The notes under the pieces are model-generated. The model saw only the letters and a list, made by a program, of their open reading frames with translations. It was not told where the DNA came from and did no database searches. The position numbers and the translations under genes are program-made. From JBKPNJ01 sp963695705 (GTDB taxonomy: Bacteria; Actinomycetota; Actinomycetes; Propionibacteriales; Nocardioidaceae), in contig CAVOHB010000001.1 of assembly GCA_963695705.1 (NCBI GenBank), forward strand, positions 1 to 64,000: a stretch of 64,000 bases of DNA, given 5' to 3'. Below, piece after piece: positions 1 to 9,678 of this stretch (positions are counted from its first letter, which is position 1; every line of letters starts with the position of its first letter).

Positions 1-45
1 CGATGGGTGAGGTCGCCCAGCACGACGGCCGGTCAGGATGAGCTC

Positions 46-1450
46 ATGACCGGCGCGCACGGGGAGGACTCAATCGATCGGGCGGTTGCGGCGGGAGGGA
101 CGCCGCAGGCGCCGTCGAGCAGCGCCGGGGTGCAATCGGGGGCGGATGTGCGCCCGACCCGGGCGCAGGTGTGGCTGGCCCGGGCCGCGTTCGGCGCGGC
201 CTTCGCCGCGGTGGCCGTGTTGGTGGGATTCGCCGGGCTGCGGAGCCTGTCGATGGTGCTCGTCGGCGTCGTCGGCGTCGTCGTCTTTGTGGCGGCGGCG
301 TACTGGTTCCTGGCGAGGCGAGGGGTGCTCAGGTGGGCCGCGGCGGTGGTGGCCGTGGCCGCGCCGATCGTCGTGCTGGTGCTCTACCTCCGGGCGCGGC
401 TGGTGTGGGTCGCCGTTGCTGTCACTCGCCTTTGCCGTGCTCGCGGGCGTGGCCGGCCGGGCGGCGCTGAGCGTCGTCGCCCGGGACCAGAGCATGCCCA
501 CCTATCCGGCCCGCCCGGTGAAGCATCCGTTCCTGGTGATGAACCCGCGGTCGGGCGGCGGGAAGGTGACCAAGTTCGGGCTCAAGGAGAAGGCCGAGGC
601 GATGGGTGCCGAGGTCGCGCTGCTGGACGGCCCGGGCATCGTCGACGTCGCCGCCCTCGCCCGGGACGCGGTGGCCCGCGGCGCCGACCTGCTGGGCGTT
701 GCCGGCGGGGACGGCACCCAGGCGCTCGTCGCCGGCATCGCGGCCGAGCACGACCTGCCGTTCCTGGTCATCAGCGCGGGTACCCGCAACCACTTCGCGC
801 TGGACCTCGGGCTCGATCGCGACGACCCGGCCACGTGCCTCGACGGCCTGACCGACGGGGTCGAGCTGCGGGTCGACCTGGGAGTGATCGGCGGTCGCAC
901 GTTCGTCAACAACGCCTCGTTCGGCGCGTACGCGGAGATCGTGCAGAGCCCGGCGTACCGGGACGACAAGACCGGCACGACGCTGAACATGCTTCCCGAC
1001 CTGATCGCCGGGCACCGCGGCACGCGGCTGGTGGTCCACGCGTCGCGGCGCCACGGTCGACGGGCCGCAGGCGGTGCTGGTGAGCAGCGGGCCGTACGGG
1101 ACCGGCGACGTCGCCGGGTCTCGGGCGCCGGGCCCGCGCTCGACTACGGCGTGCTCGGCATCGTCGTGGTCTCCGTCGCCACCGCCGGGCAGGCGGTCGG
1201 CCTGCTGCGCCGCAACCACCGGCGCGGCCTGGCCCTGCTCACCGCCGGCGAGGTGGTGGTCGACGCCGACGAGCCCGAGATCGCGGTCGGGGTCGACGGC
1301 GAGGCGATCGTGCTGCCCACGCCGGTGCGGTGCACCGCGCTGCCGAAGGCACTGCGGGTACGGGTGCCGCGGAACCGTCCCGGGGTGCCTGCGCCGCGAC
1401 CGGCGATGGACTGGGTGCGTCTGCGCCACCTGGCAGCCGGCCGTGGCTAG
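46..1450 (+). pseudogene. Diacylglycerol/sphingosine kinase-like lipid kinase, frame-disrupted
   Basis: The protein is a lipid kinase of the DAGK/YegS catalytic family behind an N-terminal membrane segment. The membrane part reads in frame 1 from an ATG at 46, with hydrophobic helices over about residues 50-130. The kinase core reads in frame 2 and contains FLVMNPRSGGGK (nucleotide-loop region), GVAGGDGTQALVAG (the GGDGT signature) and SAGTRNHFALDLG. To keep homology the frame must change near 405, go to frame 3 near 1045 (giving DGPQAVLVSSGPYGTGD) and return near 1125. The shifts compensate each other and every family motif survives, so base-calling errors are more likely than decay. The lipid substrate cannot be told. 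The gene stands alone, 150 bp before the CHAD gene. Confidence 0.75.
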
Positions 1451-1601
1451 CCGCGGCGGTTCGCTGGATGCTTAGGCGTTCAGGTCCCCTCGCCTGCTCT
1501 CCGCCTCGACGTGCCCCCGACGTGTTATCGGGTGGTGAGGGGTCTGACGTCCCCGCTCTCCTGGACGTGCGCTCGACCGGCGGCGTTATCGTCAGTGCAT
1601 C

Positions 1602-3122
1602 ATGACCGAGGTCCGCAGCGCCTGCCCGGCCGGCTCCGCGGCGCTCGATGTCGAGGCCCTGCACGACCTGCTGGCCTCGTCCTTCGAGGTGTCGCGCGGC
1701 AGAGCGCGCGTGGTGCGGTGCGCGGTGCTCGACACGTTCGATCGGCGCCTGGAAGGTGCCGGTCAGCGGCTGCAGCTTGTCGCCGAGGCCGGCGAGGAGC
1801 GGCTTGAGCTGGTGCAGAGCGGGGAGACCCTGGTGAGCGTGCTGGCCGGTACCGGGCCGCGGTGGCCGGCGATGGCGGACGCGCTGCCGGAGGGGACGCT
1901 GAGGGACCACGTCGCGCGGCTGGCCGGGATCCGCGCCCTGCTCGTCGTCGACGAGCGGCGACGGCTGGTGCACCGGGCCGAGCTGCGCAACGCGGACGGC
2001 AAGATCGTTGTGCGCCTCGACGTCGACGAGCCCGCCGGCGGTGGCGCCGTGCCGCCGCCGGTGGTCACCGTCCGGCCGTTGCGCGGCTACCAGAAGGAGG
2101 CCGACCGGGCGTGGCGGTTGGTCACGACCCTGCTCGGGCCCGCCAGGGAGGAGCCGGTCGCGCCCCGGGCCGCGAGTCGCGCGGTGGCCGACCCCGAGTC
2201 GCCGGCGCGTGCGCTGCTCGCTGCCGAGCTGACCGACTTCCTGCAGGAGGTGCGCGACAACCTGCCGGGCACGATCGGCGACGTTGACACCGAGTTCCTC
2301 CACGACGTCCGGGTAGCGGTCCGGCGGACGCGCTCGTTGCTCAAGCTCGGCCGGCCGGCGCTCCCGGCACACGTCCGGGAGGCGTGGGAGCCGCAGTTCA
2401 AGTGGCTCGGCGACCTCACCACCCCGGTCCGCGACCTCGACGTGTACCAGCTCGGCCTGCCCGGGATGGCCGGTTGGCTGGTGGCCGCCTCGGCCGCCGA
2501 CCTCGAGCCGTTCCAGGCGCACCTCGCGCGCCGGCGGGCCGCCGATCGTCGCACCCTCCTGCGGGCGCTGCGCGGGGCCCGGCTGCGGCGGCTGCTCGAC
2601 GACTGGGCGGGGGAGTTGTCCGCGCTGGCCGACTCGGCGCGCTCCGCGGATGGCGCCGCGTGGTCGGCCGGCGCGCTGGCCCGGGCCACCGTCGCGCGGG
2701 CGTACCGGCGGGTCGTCCGCGGTGGCACCGCGATCTCCGACTCCTCGGCACCGGAAGAGCTGCACGTGCTGCGGAAGCGGGGCAAGGAGCTGCGCTACGC
2801 GCTGGAGATGTTCGCGCCGGTGCTCGACGACGCCCAGGTGGGTAAGGCGATCAAGGACCTCAAGAGCCTTCAGGACGTGCTCGGCCGGTTCCAAGACTCG
2901 GAGGTGCAGCGGATGACGCTGCATGGGTTCGCGCAGGAGATGGTCGCGGACGGCGCCCCGGCCGAGGCCCTGCTCGCCATGGGAGAGCTCATGGGTCACC
3001 TCTACGCCGAGCAGCAGCGCGCCCGCGCCGAGTTCGCCACCGCCTTCGCGTCCTACGTTCGGCCGGCCAGCCACCGGCGGATGGCGCGCCTCCTCGGCAG
3101 CGGTGGGAAGGCGGCCGGGTGA
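1602..3122 (+). CDS. CYTH and CHAD domain protein
   Basis: 506 residues. The N-terminal ~190 residues have the charged beta-strand pattern of a CYTH-like (triphosphate tunnel) domain, with ELRNADGKIVVRLDVDEP near 125-145. From about 205 to the end is a helical CHAD domain, with its conserved basic signatures HDVRVAVRRTRS (about 233) and ELHVLRKRGKELRYALEMF (about 385). CHAD domains bind inorganic polyphosphate through conserved His/Arg/Lys residues. CYTH-CHAD fusions are common, and their catalytic activity is variable. The stop codon overlaps the GTG start of the ParA gene by 4 bp, so the two are translationally coupled. I infer a polyphosphate-granule binding role; the CYTH part may be catalytically weak because its full ExExK motif is not obvious. 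Confidence 0.85.
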   Translation: MTEVRSACPAGSAALDVEALHDLLASSFEVSRGRARVVRCAVLDTFDRRLEGAGQRLQLVAEAGEERLELVQSGETLVSVLAGTGPRWPAMADALPEGTLRDHVARLAGIRALLVVDERRRLVHRAELRNADGKIVVRLDVDEPAGGGAVPPPVVTVRPLRGYQKEADRAWRLVTTLLGPAREEPVAPRAASRAVADPESPARALLAAELTDFLQEVRDNLPGTIGDVDTEFLHDVRVAVRRTRSLLKLGRPALPAHVREAWEPQFKWLGDLTTPVRDLDVYQLGLPGMAGWLVAASAADLEPFQAHLARRRAADRRTLLRALRGARLRRLLDDWAGELSALADSARSADGAAWSAGALARATVARAYRRVVRGGTAISDSSAPEELHVLRKRGKELRYALEMFAPVLDDAQVGKAIKDLKSLQDVLGRFQDSEVQRMTLHGFAQEMVADGAPAEALLAMGELMGHLYAEQQRARAEFATAFASYVRPASHRRMARLLGSGGKAAG

Positions 3123-3859
3123 AGGTCTACGCGACGTACAACATCAAGGGCGGGGTCGGGAAGACGACGACCGCGGTCAACCTCGCCTACCTGGCGGCTG
3201 CGTCCGGCCGCCGCGCGCTGCTCTGGGACCTCGACCCGCAGGGCGCGGCGACCTACCTGTTCCGGGTCAAGCCGCGGGTGAAGGGCGGCGGCCGTGGTCT
3301 GGTCTCGGGCAAGCGTCCGGTCGACGACGCGGTGAAGGCGACCGACTTCGACAACCTGGACCTGCTGCCCGCGGACTTCTCCTACCGCAACATGGACCTT
3401 GAGCTCGACGACGCGAAGAAGCGGACCCGCCGCCTCGACCAGCTGCTGTCCGGTGTGGCCGACGACTACGACGTCGCCTTCCTCGACTGCCCGCCCAGCG
3501 TGTCGCTGGTGTCGGAGAACGTGCTTCGCGCGGCCGACGTCCTGCTCGTGCCGCTCATCCCCGCGACGCTGTCCCTGCGCACGTACGCCCAGCTGACCCG
3601 TTTCGTCGCGGACGCGCCGCGACCGCGGCCGGAGGTCGTGGCCTTCTTCTCGATGGCCGACCGGCGCAAGCGGCTGCACCGCGAGGTCATCGACGCCATC
3701 CCGCGCGACCGCGGCCGGATCGCCGACACCGTCATCCCGTCGATGGCACTCATCGAGCAGATGGCCGAGCGGCGCGCGCCGGTCCCCGTCTTCGCACCGA
3801 CGAGCAGGGCAGCCAAGTACTACGAGCAGCTGTGGGCGGAGGTCGGCGATGGCTCGTGA
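3119..3859 (+). CDS. ParA/MinD-family ATPase, orphan (no ParB)
   Basis: 246 residues. The deviant Walker A motif KGGVGKTT (10-17) includes the signature lysine of the ParA family. LLWDLDPQGAATYL (switch I region) and VAFLDCPPSVSLVSENVL (Walker B and following helix) complete the fold. The start is GTG at 3119, overlapping the CHAD stop. No ParB or parS-like gene follows. Orphan ParA ATPases often position a cargo on the nucleoid, with the partner encoded next door. Here the coupled partner is a polyphosphate-binding CHAD protein, so positioning or inheritance of polyphosphate granules is the natural inference; it is not demonstrated. Confidence 0.9.
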   Translation: MKVYATYNIKGGVGKTTTAVNLAYLAAASGRRALLWDLDPQGAATYLFRVKPRVKGGGRGLVSGKRPVDDAVKATDFDNLDLLPADFSYRNMDLELDDAKKRTRRLDQLLSGVADDYDVAFLDCPPSVSLVSENVLRAADVLLVPLIPATLSLRTYAQLTRFVADAPRPRPEVVAFFSMADRRKRLHREVIDAIPRDRGRIADTVIPSMALIEQMAERRAPVPVFAPTSRAAKYYEQLWAEVGDGS

Positions 3860-4141
3860 GGGGGGCGTGGTCCGTCGTCCGGCGTGCGATGCTCGAGCGA
3901 TCAGAGCGGTCGACCGTTGGCCTCAGCGGTCGGGCCAGACGGCGTGGGGAGTCCGGGTCGGACGACCGGCGGCTCGATCCGATGGCGGGCCGGTTTGCCC
4001 GGCGTGCGCGACCCGCCGCCCTCTGATGACGCACGACCCAATTCGAGGCCAACGCGGAATCTGGCACGTTCGCAAGCTGCGCGGCCTCAGCGGTCGGGGT
4101 GTGCACGGCTGTTGTTCGACGGTGTCAGTGTGTTCGACGGG
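3860..4141. other. Intergenic stretch without a recognisable gene
   Basis: About 280 bp between the ParA stop and the C-terminus of the leftward permease. Open frames run through it on both strands but none has a credible start, codon bias or family resemblance. It should hold the ends of two converging transcripts; I see no clear hairpin followed by a T-run. Confidence 0.4.
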
Positions 4142-5525
4142 TCACGGTGTGGTCGTGGGACGCGGGTCCCGCTGGTCTCGGAGGGTGAGGTATCGCCGCC
4201 TCCGTCCTCGGTGGTTGTGCGCGCTGGGTTGGGTGCGAGTTCTGCGCCGCGCGCGCAGGCGCTTCCAGGCGAAGTCGAGGATGACGGCGAGGATGACGAT
4301 CACGAGCATCGCGGCCACGGATACGGGGTCGTTGACGATGAGGTCGAGCAGGAACGCGACGAGGGCGATCCCGGCCGTGGTGACCGCGAGGATGAGCAGG
4401 GACAGCCGCGCGCCGGTCTCGGACCGGACCCGGAAGTGCGCGACGGTGCACATGCCGAAGACCAGCAGAGCGACCGCGCTGCCGATCGAGGCGATCGCGT
4501 TCAGGGCGAACCCGATGGCCAGTATCAGGCTCAGGGCCGCGGCGACCAGGAGCCCGACGGACACCCGCTGGGCGATCCGGCGGCCCAGCACGGGTGGGAA
4601 CGTGCCGTTTGCGGCGAGTTGGTCGCAGAGCCCGATGGCGGGGTAGAGCCCGGCGTTGGTGGCCCCGGCGGTGGCGAACAGGGCGGTGATGCTCATGAGC
4701 AGGTAGCCCGCGTCACCGAGGGTGGGCTGGGCGGCCACGGCGAGCGCGGTCCCGCCGGAGGCGATCACCTCCTGGACGGGCAGGGTGCCGAACACGCCGA
4801 GTGCGATGGCGACGTAGATGACGGTGGCGATGGACGAGCGCGAGGGTCATCGCGCGGGGGAGTTGACGGGACGGTTCGCGGAGGTCTTTCGCGGTGAAGG
4901 TGATGATGCCGAAGCCGAGGAAGGCGAAGAAGGTCAGGGCGACGCTGGCGATGATGTCGCGCAGCGGCGGGTATCCGGACGGGGCGAGCAGCGCGGGTTT
5001 GAGGGTGGCGAGGGTGACGATGGCGAACAGGACGAGGATGCCCAGGACGACGTAGACGATGACGGTTTGTGCTTTGGCGACCAGTTGCGAGCCGACGATG
5101 TTGACCCCGGTCATGACGACGAGGATGAGGGCGGCGAAGATCTTCGCCCAGGTCGGGTTTCCGTGGGTGAACAGCGCGCTGGCGTAGCTGCCGAAGGACA
5201 CGGCCACCATGGCGGTGATGATGGCGTTGGTCACGTAGGTCAGCCATGCGGTGACGCCGGTGAGGTGGCCCTCGCCGAATCCGCGGCGGAGGTATTCGAA
5301 CAGCCCCGCGGCCGGAGGGGTAGCGGGCGCCGAACTTGGCGAACGAGTAGCCCTGCAGCCCGGCGACCGCGCCGGCGATGAGGAAGGAGAGCCACACCGC
5401 GGCACCGGCCACCGCACCCGCCGCGCCGAGCAGCGCGAAGATGCCGGCGCCCACCATGGCGCCGACCCCGATGAATGCCGCCTGCCGCACCGACAGATAC
5501 TGGTCAGTCGGTCGTGCGTGGTCAT
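4142..5525 (-). pseudogene. APC-family amino acid permease, frame-disrupted
   Basis: A 12-helix-type amino acid/polyamine/organocation permease read leftward from an ATG at 5525 (MTTHDR). The N-terminal signature helix is GVGAMVGAGIFALLG. The middle includes FGSYASALFTHGNPTWAKIF, and the C-terminal half has LFATAGATNAGLYPAIGL and ends in a basic tail. Homology is split over three frames with shifts near 5505, 5315 and 4830, each of one base. It sits beside arcC and in the same direction, so arginine, ornithine or another amino acid is the likely substrate. Because conserved segments persist in all frames, sequence errors are suspected rather than a dead gene. Confidence 0.75.
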
Positions 5526-5718
5526 GTCAACCACCTCCCCGATCGCCGCCTGGCGGGGTGACGCAGTCCGATAGCGATCGCCGGCGGCGACAACGATGTG
5601 CGAGTGGGCCGGGCGTGGGCACATTCTGCCGTTCGGCCGGTCCGGGTATCCGGGCCGATGATTCGAGACGACCGACGCCGCACCACGACCACCACCGGCC
5701 TTATGGCGAGTTCTGGGC

Positions 5719-6647
5719 TCATCGGCCCGGGTCCGCGGGACGATGTTCGTGCCTGCGGTGCCCGCGACGATTCCGGGGATGTCGGCGAGGGAGCCGATGG
5801 CCGCTCGTCGGCCGGTCTTCGCGACGAAGCGGACCGCGGCGTCCACCTTCGGGCCCATGGATCCGGCCGGGAACTCGCGGCCGATCAGATCCTCGGGGGT
5901 CACCTCGCCCAGCCTGCGCTGGGCGGGTGTGCCCCAGTCGAGGTAGACGCCGTCCACGTCGGTGGCCATGACGAACAGGTCCGCGCCGACGTTCTCGGAC
6001 AGCAGCTCGCCGGCCAGGTCTTTGTCGATGACGGCTTCGACGCCGGACAGCTCGCCTGCGGCCGTGGAGGAGCGCATCGTGGGGATGCCTCCGCCGCCTG
6101 CGCAGACCACCACCGATCCCGCGCTCGAGCAGCCAGGTGATCGGCTCGATCTCGATGATCTGTTGCGGCTCGGGGGAGGGCACCACGCGGCGCCACGCCG
6201 CGCCGTCCTGGCCGGAATGCCCAGGCCTTGTCCCTGCGCGAGCGCGTCGGCGTCCGCCTGGGAGTAGGTGGGCCCGACGAACTTGGTCGGGTTGGTGAAC
6301 GCCGGGTCGTCCGGATCGACCGTGATCATGGTGAGGACCGTCACCACCGGCCGGTCCGGGGGGAGAACGCGCCGCAGCTCCTGCTGCACGAGGTAGCCGA
6401 TCATGCCTTGGGTTCCGGCGTCCAGGACGTCGAGGGGGTACGGCTCGGCTCCTCGGTAGGACTCGGCCTGCAAGGACAGCAGGCCCACCTGTGGTCCGTT
6501 GCCGTGCACGACGATGAGGCTGTGCTCCGCGGCCAGCGGTGCGAGCGCCTGCGCCGCGATCCTGATGTTGCGCCGCTGTACCGCGGTGGTCATCGGGTCC
6601 GAACGCCGCAGCAGTGCGTTCCCGCCCAGTGCGACCACGATCCGCAT
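5719..6647 (-). pseudogene. arcC: Carbamate kinase, frame-disrupted
   Basis: Carbamate kinase makes ATP from carbamoyl phosphate and ADP, the last step of the arginine deiminase pathway. Starting at the ATG at 6647 it shows RIVVALGGNALLRR, HGNGPQVGLLSLQ, DVLDAGTQGMIGYLVQQEL, CAGGGGIP, VEAVIDKDLAGELLSENVGAD and GSMGPKVDAAVRF, all family hallmarks. The segment PEPQQIIEIEPITWLLERG lies in another frame, so single-base shifts near 6215 and 6120 compensate each other. A third shift near the C-terminus (about 5735) would give the normal short end at 5719. Without it the frame runs on into the permease start. The length (about 310 residues after correction) fits the family. It is transcribed away from arcAB. 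Confidence 0.85.
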
Positions 6648-6679
6648 ATCCAGCCTCCAGCTTCGGCGAGCGACCGTCC

Positions 6680-8098
6680 TCAACGCAGCGGCGGTACGGG
6701 CTCGGGTTGGCTCATCTTGCTGCGCTGTGCTCGGTAGACCGGTACACCGAGCAACAGCGCTACGGCGGCCAGGAGGAACGGGGCCCAGTACAGCCAGAAG
6801 GGCTGGCCGGTGTTGCGCGAGTACCAGATGAACAGGATGGAGAACACCAACGAGAGGACGGCGACGACCATGTCCCGGACGAAGCGACCGGCTTCCATTC
6901 TGTGGCGGTCGGCCCGGCACCACTTGAGCTGCGCGAGTGCCGAGAAGGCGTACGGGATGGCTGCGGTGATCCCGGTCATGAGCACGAGCGTGGTGAAGAC
7001 GTCCGCGCCGCTGGCCCCCAGGTAGTTGATGATCACGGCGATGGACGCCAGCACGGTGGAGATCACGACGCCGAACGTCGGCACCCCGGTGCCGGAGAGC
7101 CGCTTGAACCGTTCCGGGAACAGACCGTCCTTGGCCGCGGCGAGGGGCATCTCGGCACAGATCATGGTCCAGCCGTGAGGGCGCCGAAGCCGGAGATGAT
7201 GACGGCGATGGCCATCAGGTCGCCCGCCCAGGTACCGCCGAACATGGCGTTCGCCGCGTCGGAGAACGGCGCGTTCGCGGAGGCAAGTTGCGAGGTGGGA
7301 AGGATGCCGAACACGGCGGTGAGGGAGAGCATGTAGACGACCGCGGTGGCGAGGGTGCCCAGGATGGTGGCCCGGGGGATGTTCCGGTCGGGATCGCGCA
7401 CCTTCGCGGCCGCGACGGCGGCGGTCTCGACGCCGAGGTAGCTGAACAGCGCGATGGCCATGCCGCCGCCGATCGCGGCGATGGCGCTCTCGCCGCTGAC
7501 GTTGAACGGAACGTAGTTCGCGGCCTGGATGAAGAACAGGCCGACCGTCGCCATGAACGCCAGCACGACGAACTTCACGATCGTCGTCACGACCTGGACC
7601 GTCCCCATGTTCTTCACACCGGACAGGTTGATCGCTGCGGGAATCCACAGTCCGACCAGCACGAGCAGCACCGAGAAGACCGGGTTGTGGCCGGTGTTGA
7701 TGAAGTGCTCGACGTACAGGACCCAGCCGACCGCGATCGCGGCGTTGCCCGCCCACGCGGTGATCCAGTAGGACCAGGCGTTGGTGAACCCCCACGCGTT
7801 GCCGAAAGCGGCCCGCGCGTACGCGTACGGCCCCCCATCGGCCGGTAGCCGCCGCGACAGCGCAGCGAACAACACCGCCAGCGCGAGCGCACCGACCGTG
7901 GTGAGGGCCATCGAGACGAGACTGATCGGACCGTAGACCGCGAGCGAGGTCGGCAGGTTGAAGATGCCGACGCCCACGATGGTGCCGATGATCAGCGCGG
8001 TGGCCGACGTGAGGCCGAACTGCGGCGGTGCCGTGGTGGACACCGGCGTCGTCCACCGGCTGTCCCGATGCGGGGCGCCTGTCGACGGGATCCGACAT
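6680..8098 (-). pseudogene. APC-family permease, arginine/ornithine-antiporter-like, frame-disrupted
   Basis: A second basic-amino-acid-type APC permease. The N-terminal part carries GLTSATALIIGTIVGVGIFN and ADGGPYAYARAAFGNAWGF, typical of arginine/ornithine antiporters and relatives. The C-terminal part (MICAEMPLAAAKDGLFPERF onward) is in another frame. Comparing the two frames shows that a single A is missing near 7172 (expected GALNGWTM), a homopolymer-type indel. The start is uncertain: an ATG at 8098 needs another shift, while a GTG at 8043 is in frame with the first helix. It lies directly upstream of arcC in the same direction and divergent from arcA, so import of arginine in exchange for ornithine is the likely role. 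Confidence 0.75.
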
Positions 8099-8109
8099 GA
8101 CTCACCTCC

Positions 8110-8155
8110 GAGGTGCGCCACGAGCGACGTGCGAGGTCCGCCACGGGCGATGTGT
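8110..8155. repeat. Tandem 23-bp direct repeat in the arc divergent promoter region
   Basis: Two adjacent 23-bp units (8110-8132 and 8133-8155) share the pattern GAGGTSCGCCACGRGCGAYG and differ at 4 positions. They lie between the leftward permease/arcC genes and arcA in the only long regulatory gap of the island (about 8044-8426), so they may be binding sites for a regulator. No regulator gene is adjacent. Confidence 0.45.
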
Positions 8156-8426
8156 GAGCGGAGTCGGCGACACACCGCTCGTTGGTCAGTGTCGGCGGCG
8201 CGCCGGCGCGGAACATCACCCGGGGAGGGTGACCGCCGCGGACCCGTTGCATTCCCTTTGAGACGCGGAGACGGCTGGTTCGATCGCGGTTTGCCTGTTG
8301 TTCACGGATCGTTCGCCGTCGGGGGGTGAGAAGTGCTCTGCTTCACCCTCCTCGGGTGTGGACGTGCCGGCAACGAGCGCGTTGAGTCGGCCGGAGCGTC
8401 TGCTGGCCCGAGTCGAGGAGGCGACG

Positions 8427-9647
8427 ATGGCGCTCGGAGTGCATTCTGAGGTCGGGAAACTCCGCAAGGTGCTGATCCACCGGCCGGGACTGGAGCATAC
8501 GCGTCTCACGCCGTCGAATGCGGAAGAGTTGCTCTTCGACGACGTGCTGTGGGTGAAGAAGGCCAAGGACGAACACGACGCGTTCGCCGAGGTGATGCGC
8601 GAGCGGGGGGTCGAGGTCTACCACGCCGAACACCTGCTCGCCGAGGCGATCGTCAAGCCGGAGGTCAAGGACTGGGCTTGTGAGCACATCCTGAACGAGC
8701 GGGAGGTCGGCATCACGGCGGCGCAGCGGGCCCGCGAGTGGGTGCAGACGGCGGACCCGACTCTCGTGGCCGAGTTCCTGATCGGGGGGATCACGAGGGC
8801 CGATGTCGCACGGAATGTCGGGCTGGAGTGGGAGTCGGCCGACCCGACGAGCATGCTGCTGCCGCCGCTGCCCAACTTCCTGTTCCAGCGCGACCCGTCC
8901 TGCTGGATCTACGACGGGGTCACGCTGAACCCGATGACGAAACCCGCGCGGAAGCCGGAAACGATGATCATGGAGATCATCTATCGGTTCCACCCGATGT
9001 TCGCCGCGGCGCAGTTCCCGGTCTGGCTGGGCGGCGCCGACGAGAACTGGGGACGCGCGCACGTCGAAGGCGGTGACGTGCAGCCGATCGGCAACGGCTC
9101 CGTCATGATCGGCATGGGAGAACGCACCACGCCTCAGGCGGTGCAGTGGATCGCGCGGGCCCTGTTCCGCGCCGGATCGGCCCGCCAGGTGCTCGCCGTC
9201 CACCTGCCCAAGTCCCGCAGCTACATGCACCTCGACACCGTGATCACGATGTGCGACCGGGACCTGGTCACGATGTTCCCGCCGGTCATCGCCGGAGCAC
9301 GGACCTGGGCGATACGGCCCGGGCAGTCGGCCGACGACCTGGTGATCGAGGAGCAGCGGGGCACGCTGCCCGAGCACATGGCGCGCGCCCTGGGCGTGCA
9401 ACACATGCGGGTGATCGAGACCGGCGGAGACACATTCGAGGCCGAGCGCGAGCAATGGGACGACGGCAACAACGTCGTCGCCCTCGAACCCGGCGTCGTC
9501 GTCTCCTACGAGCGCAACACCGGAACCAACACCGCCCTGCGCAAGGCGGGCATCGAGGTGATCACCATCGAGGGCTTCGAACTCGGTCGCGGCCGCGGCG
9601 GCTCACACTGCATGACGTGCCCGATCGAACGCGATGCCGCGTTCTGA
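8427..9647 (+). CDS. arcA: Arginine deiminase
   Basis: Hydrolyses arginine to citrulline and ammonia. The chosen ATG at 8427 is preceded by GAGGAGG with good spacing and gives 406 residues, the usual size; an upstream extension to 8298 has no homology. Visible signatures are VLIHRPGLEHTRLTPSN at the N-terminus, FQRDPSCW, HVEGGDVQPIGNG, HLDTVITMCDRD and the C-terminal HCMTCP, whose first Cys (about 395) is the catalytic nucleophile. The gene is intact, unlike its divergent partners. arcB follows after 31 bp, so arcAB form an operon. Confidence 0.95.
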   Translation: MALGVHSEVGKLRKVLIHRPGLEHTRLTPSNAEELLFDDVLWVKKAKDEHDAFAEVMRERGVEVYHAEHLLAEAIVKPEVKDWACEHILNEREVGITAAQRAREWVQTADPTLVAEFLIGGITRADVARNVGLEWESADPTSMLLPPLPNFLFQRDPSCWIYDGVTLNPMTKPARKPETMIMEIIYRFHPMFAAAQFPVWLGGADENWGRAHVEGGDVQPIGNGSVMIGMGERTTPQAVQWIARALFRAGSARQVLAVHLPKSRSYMHLDTVITMCDRDLVTMFPPVIAGARTWAIRPGQSADDLVIEEQRGTLPEHMARALGVQHMRVIETGGDTFEAEREQWDDGNNVVALEPGVVVSYERNTGTNTALRKAGIEVITIEGFELGRGRGGSHCMTCPIERDAAF

Positions 9648-9678
9648 CCACCTGGCGTTCTGACTTCTTGGGGTCTCC

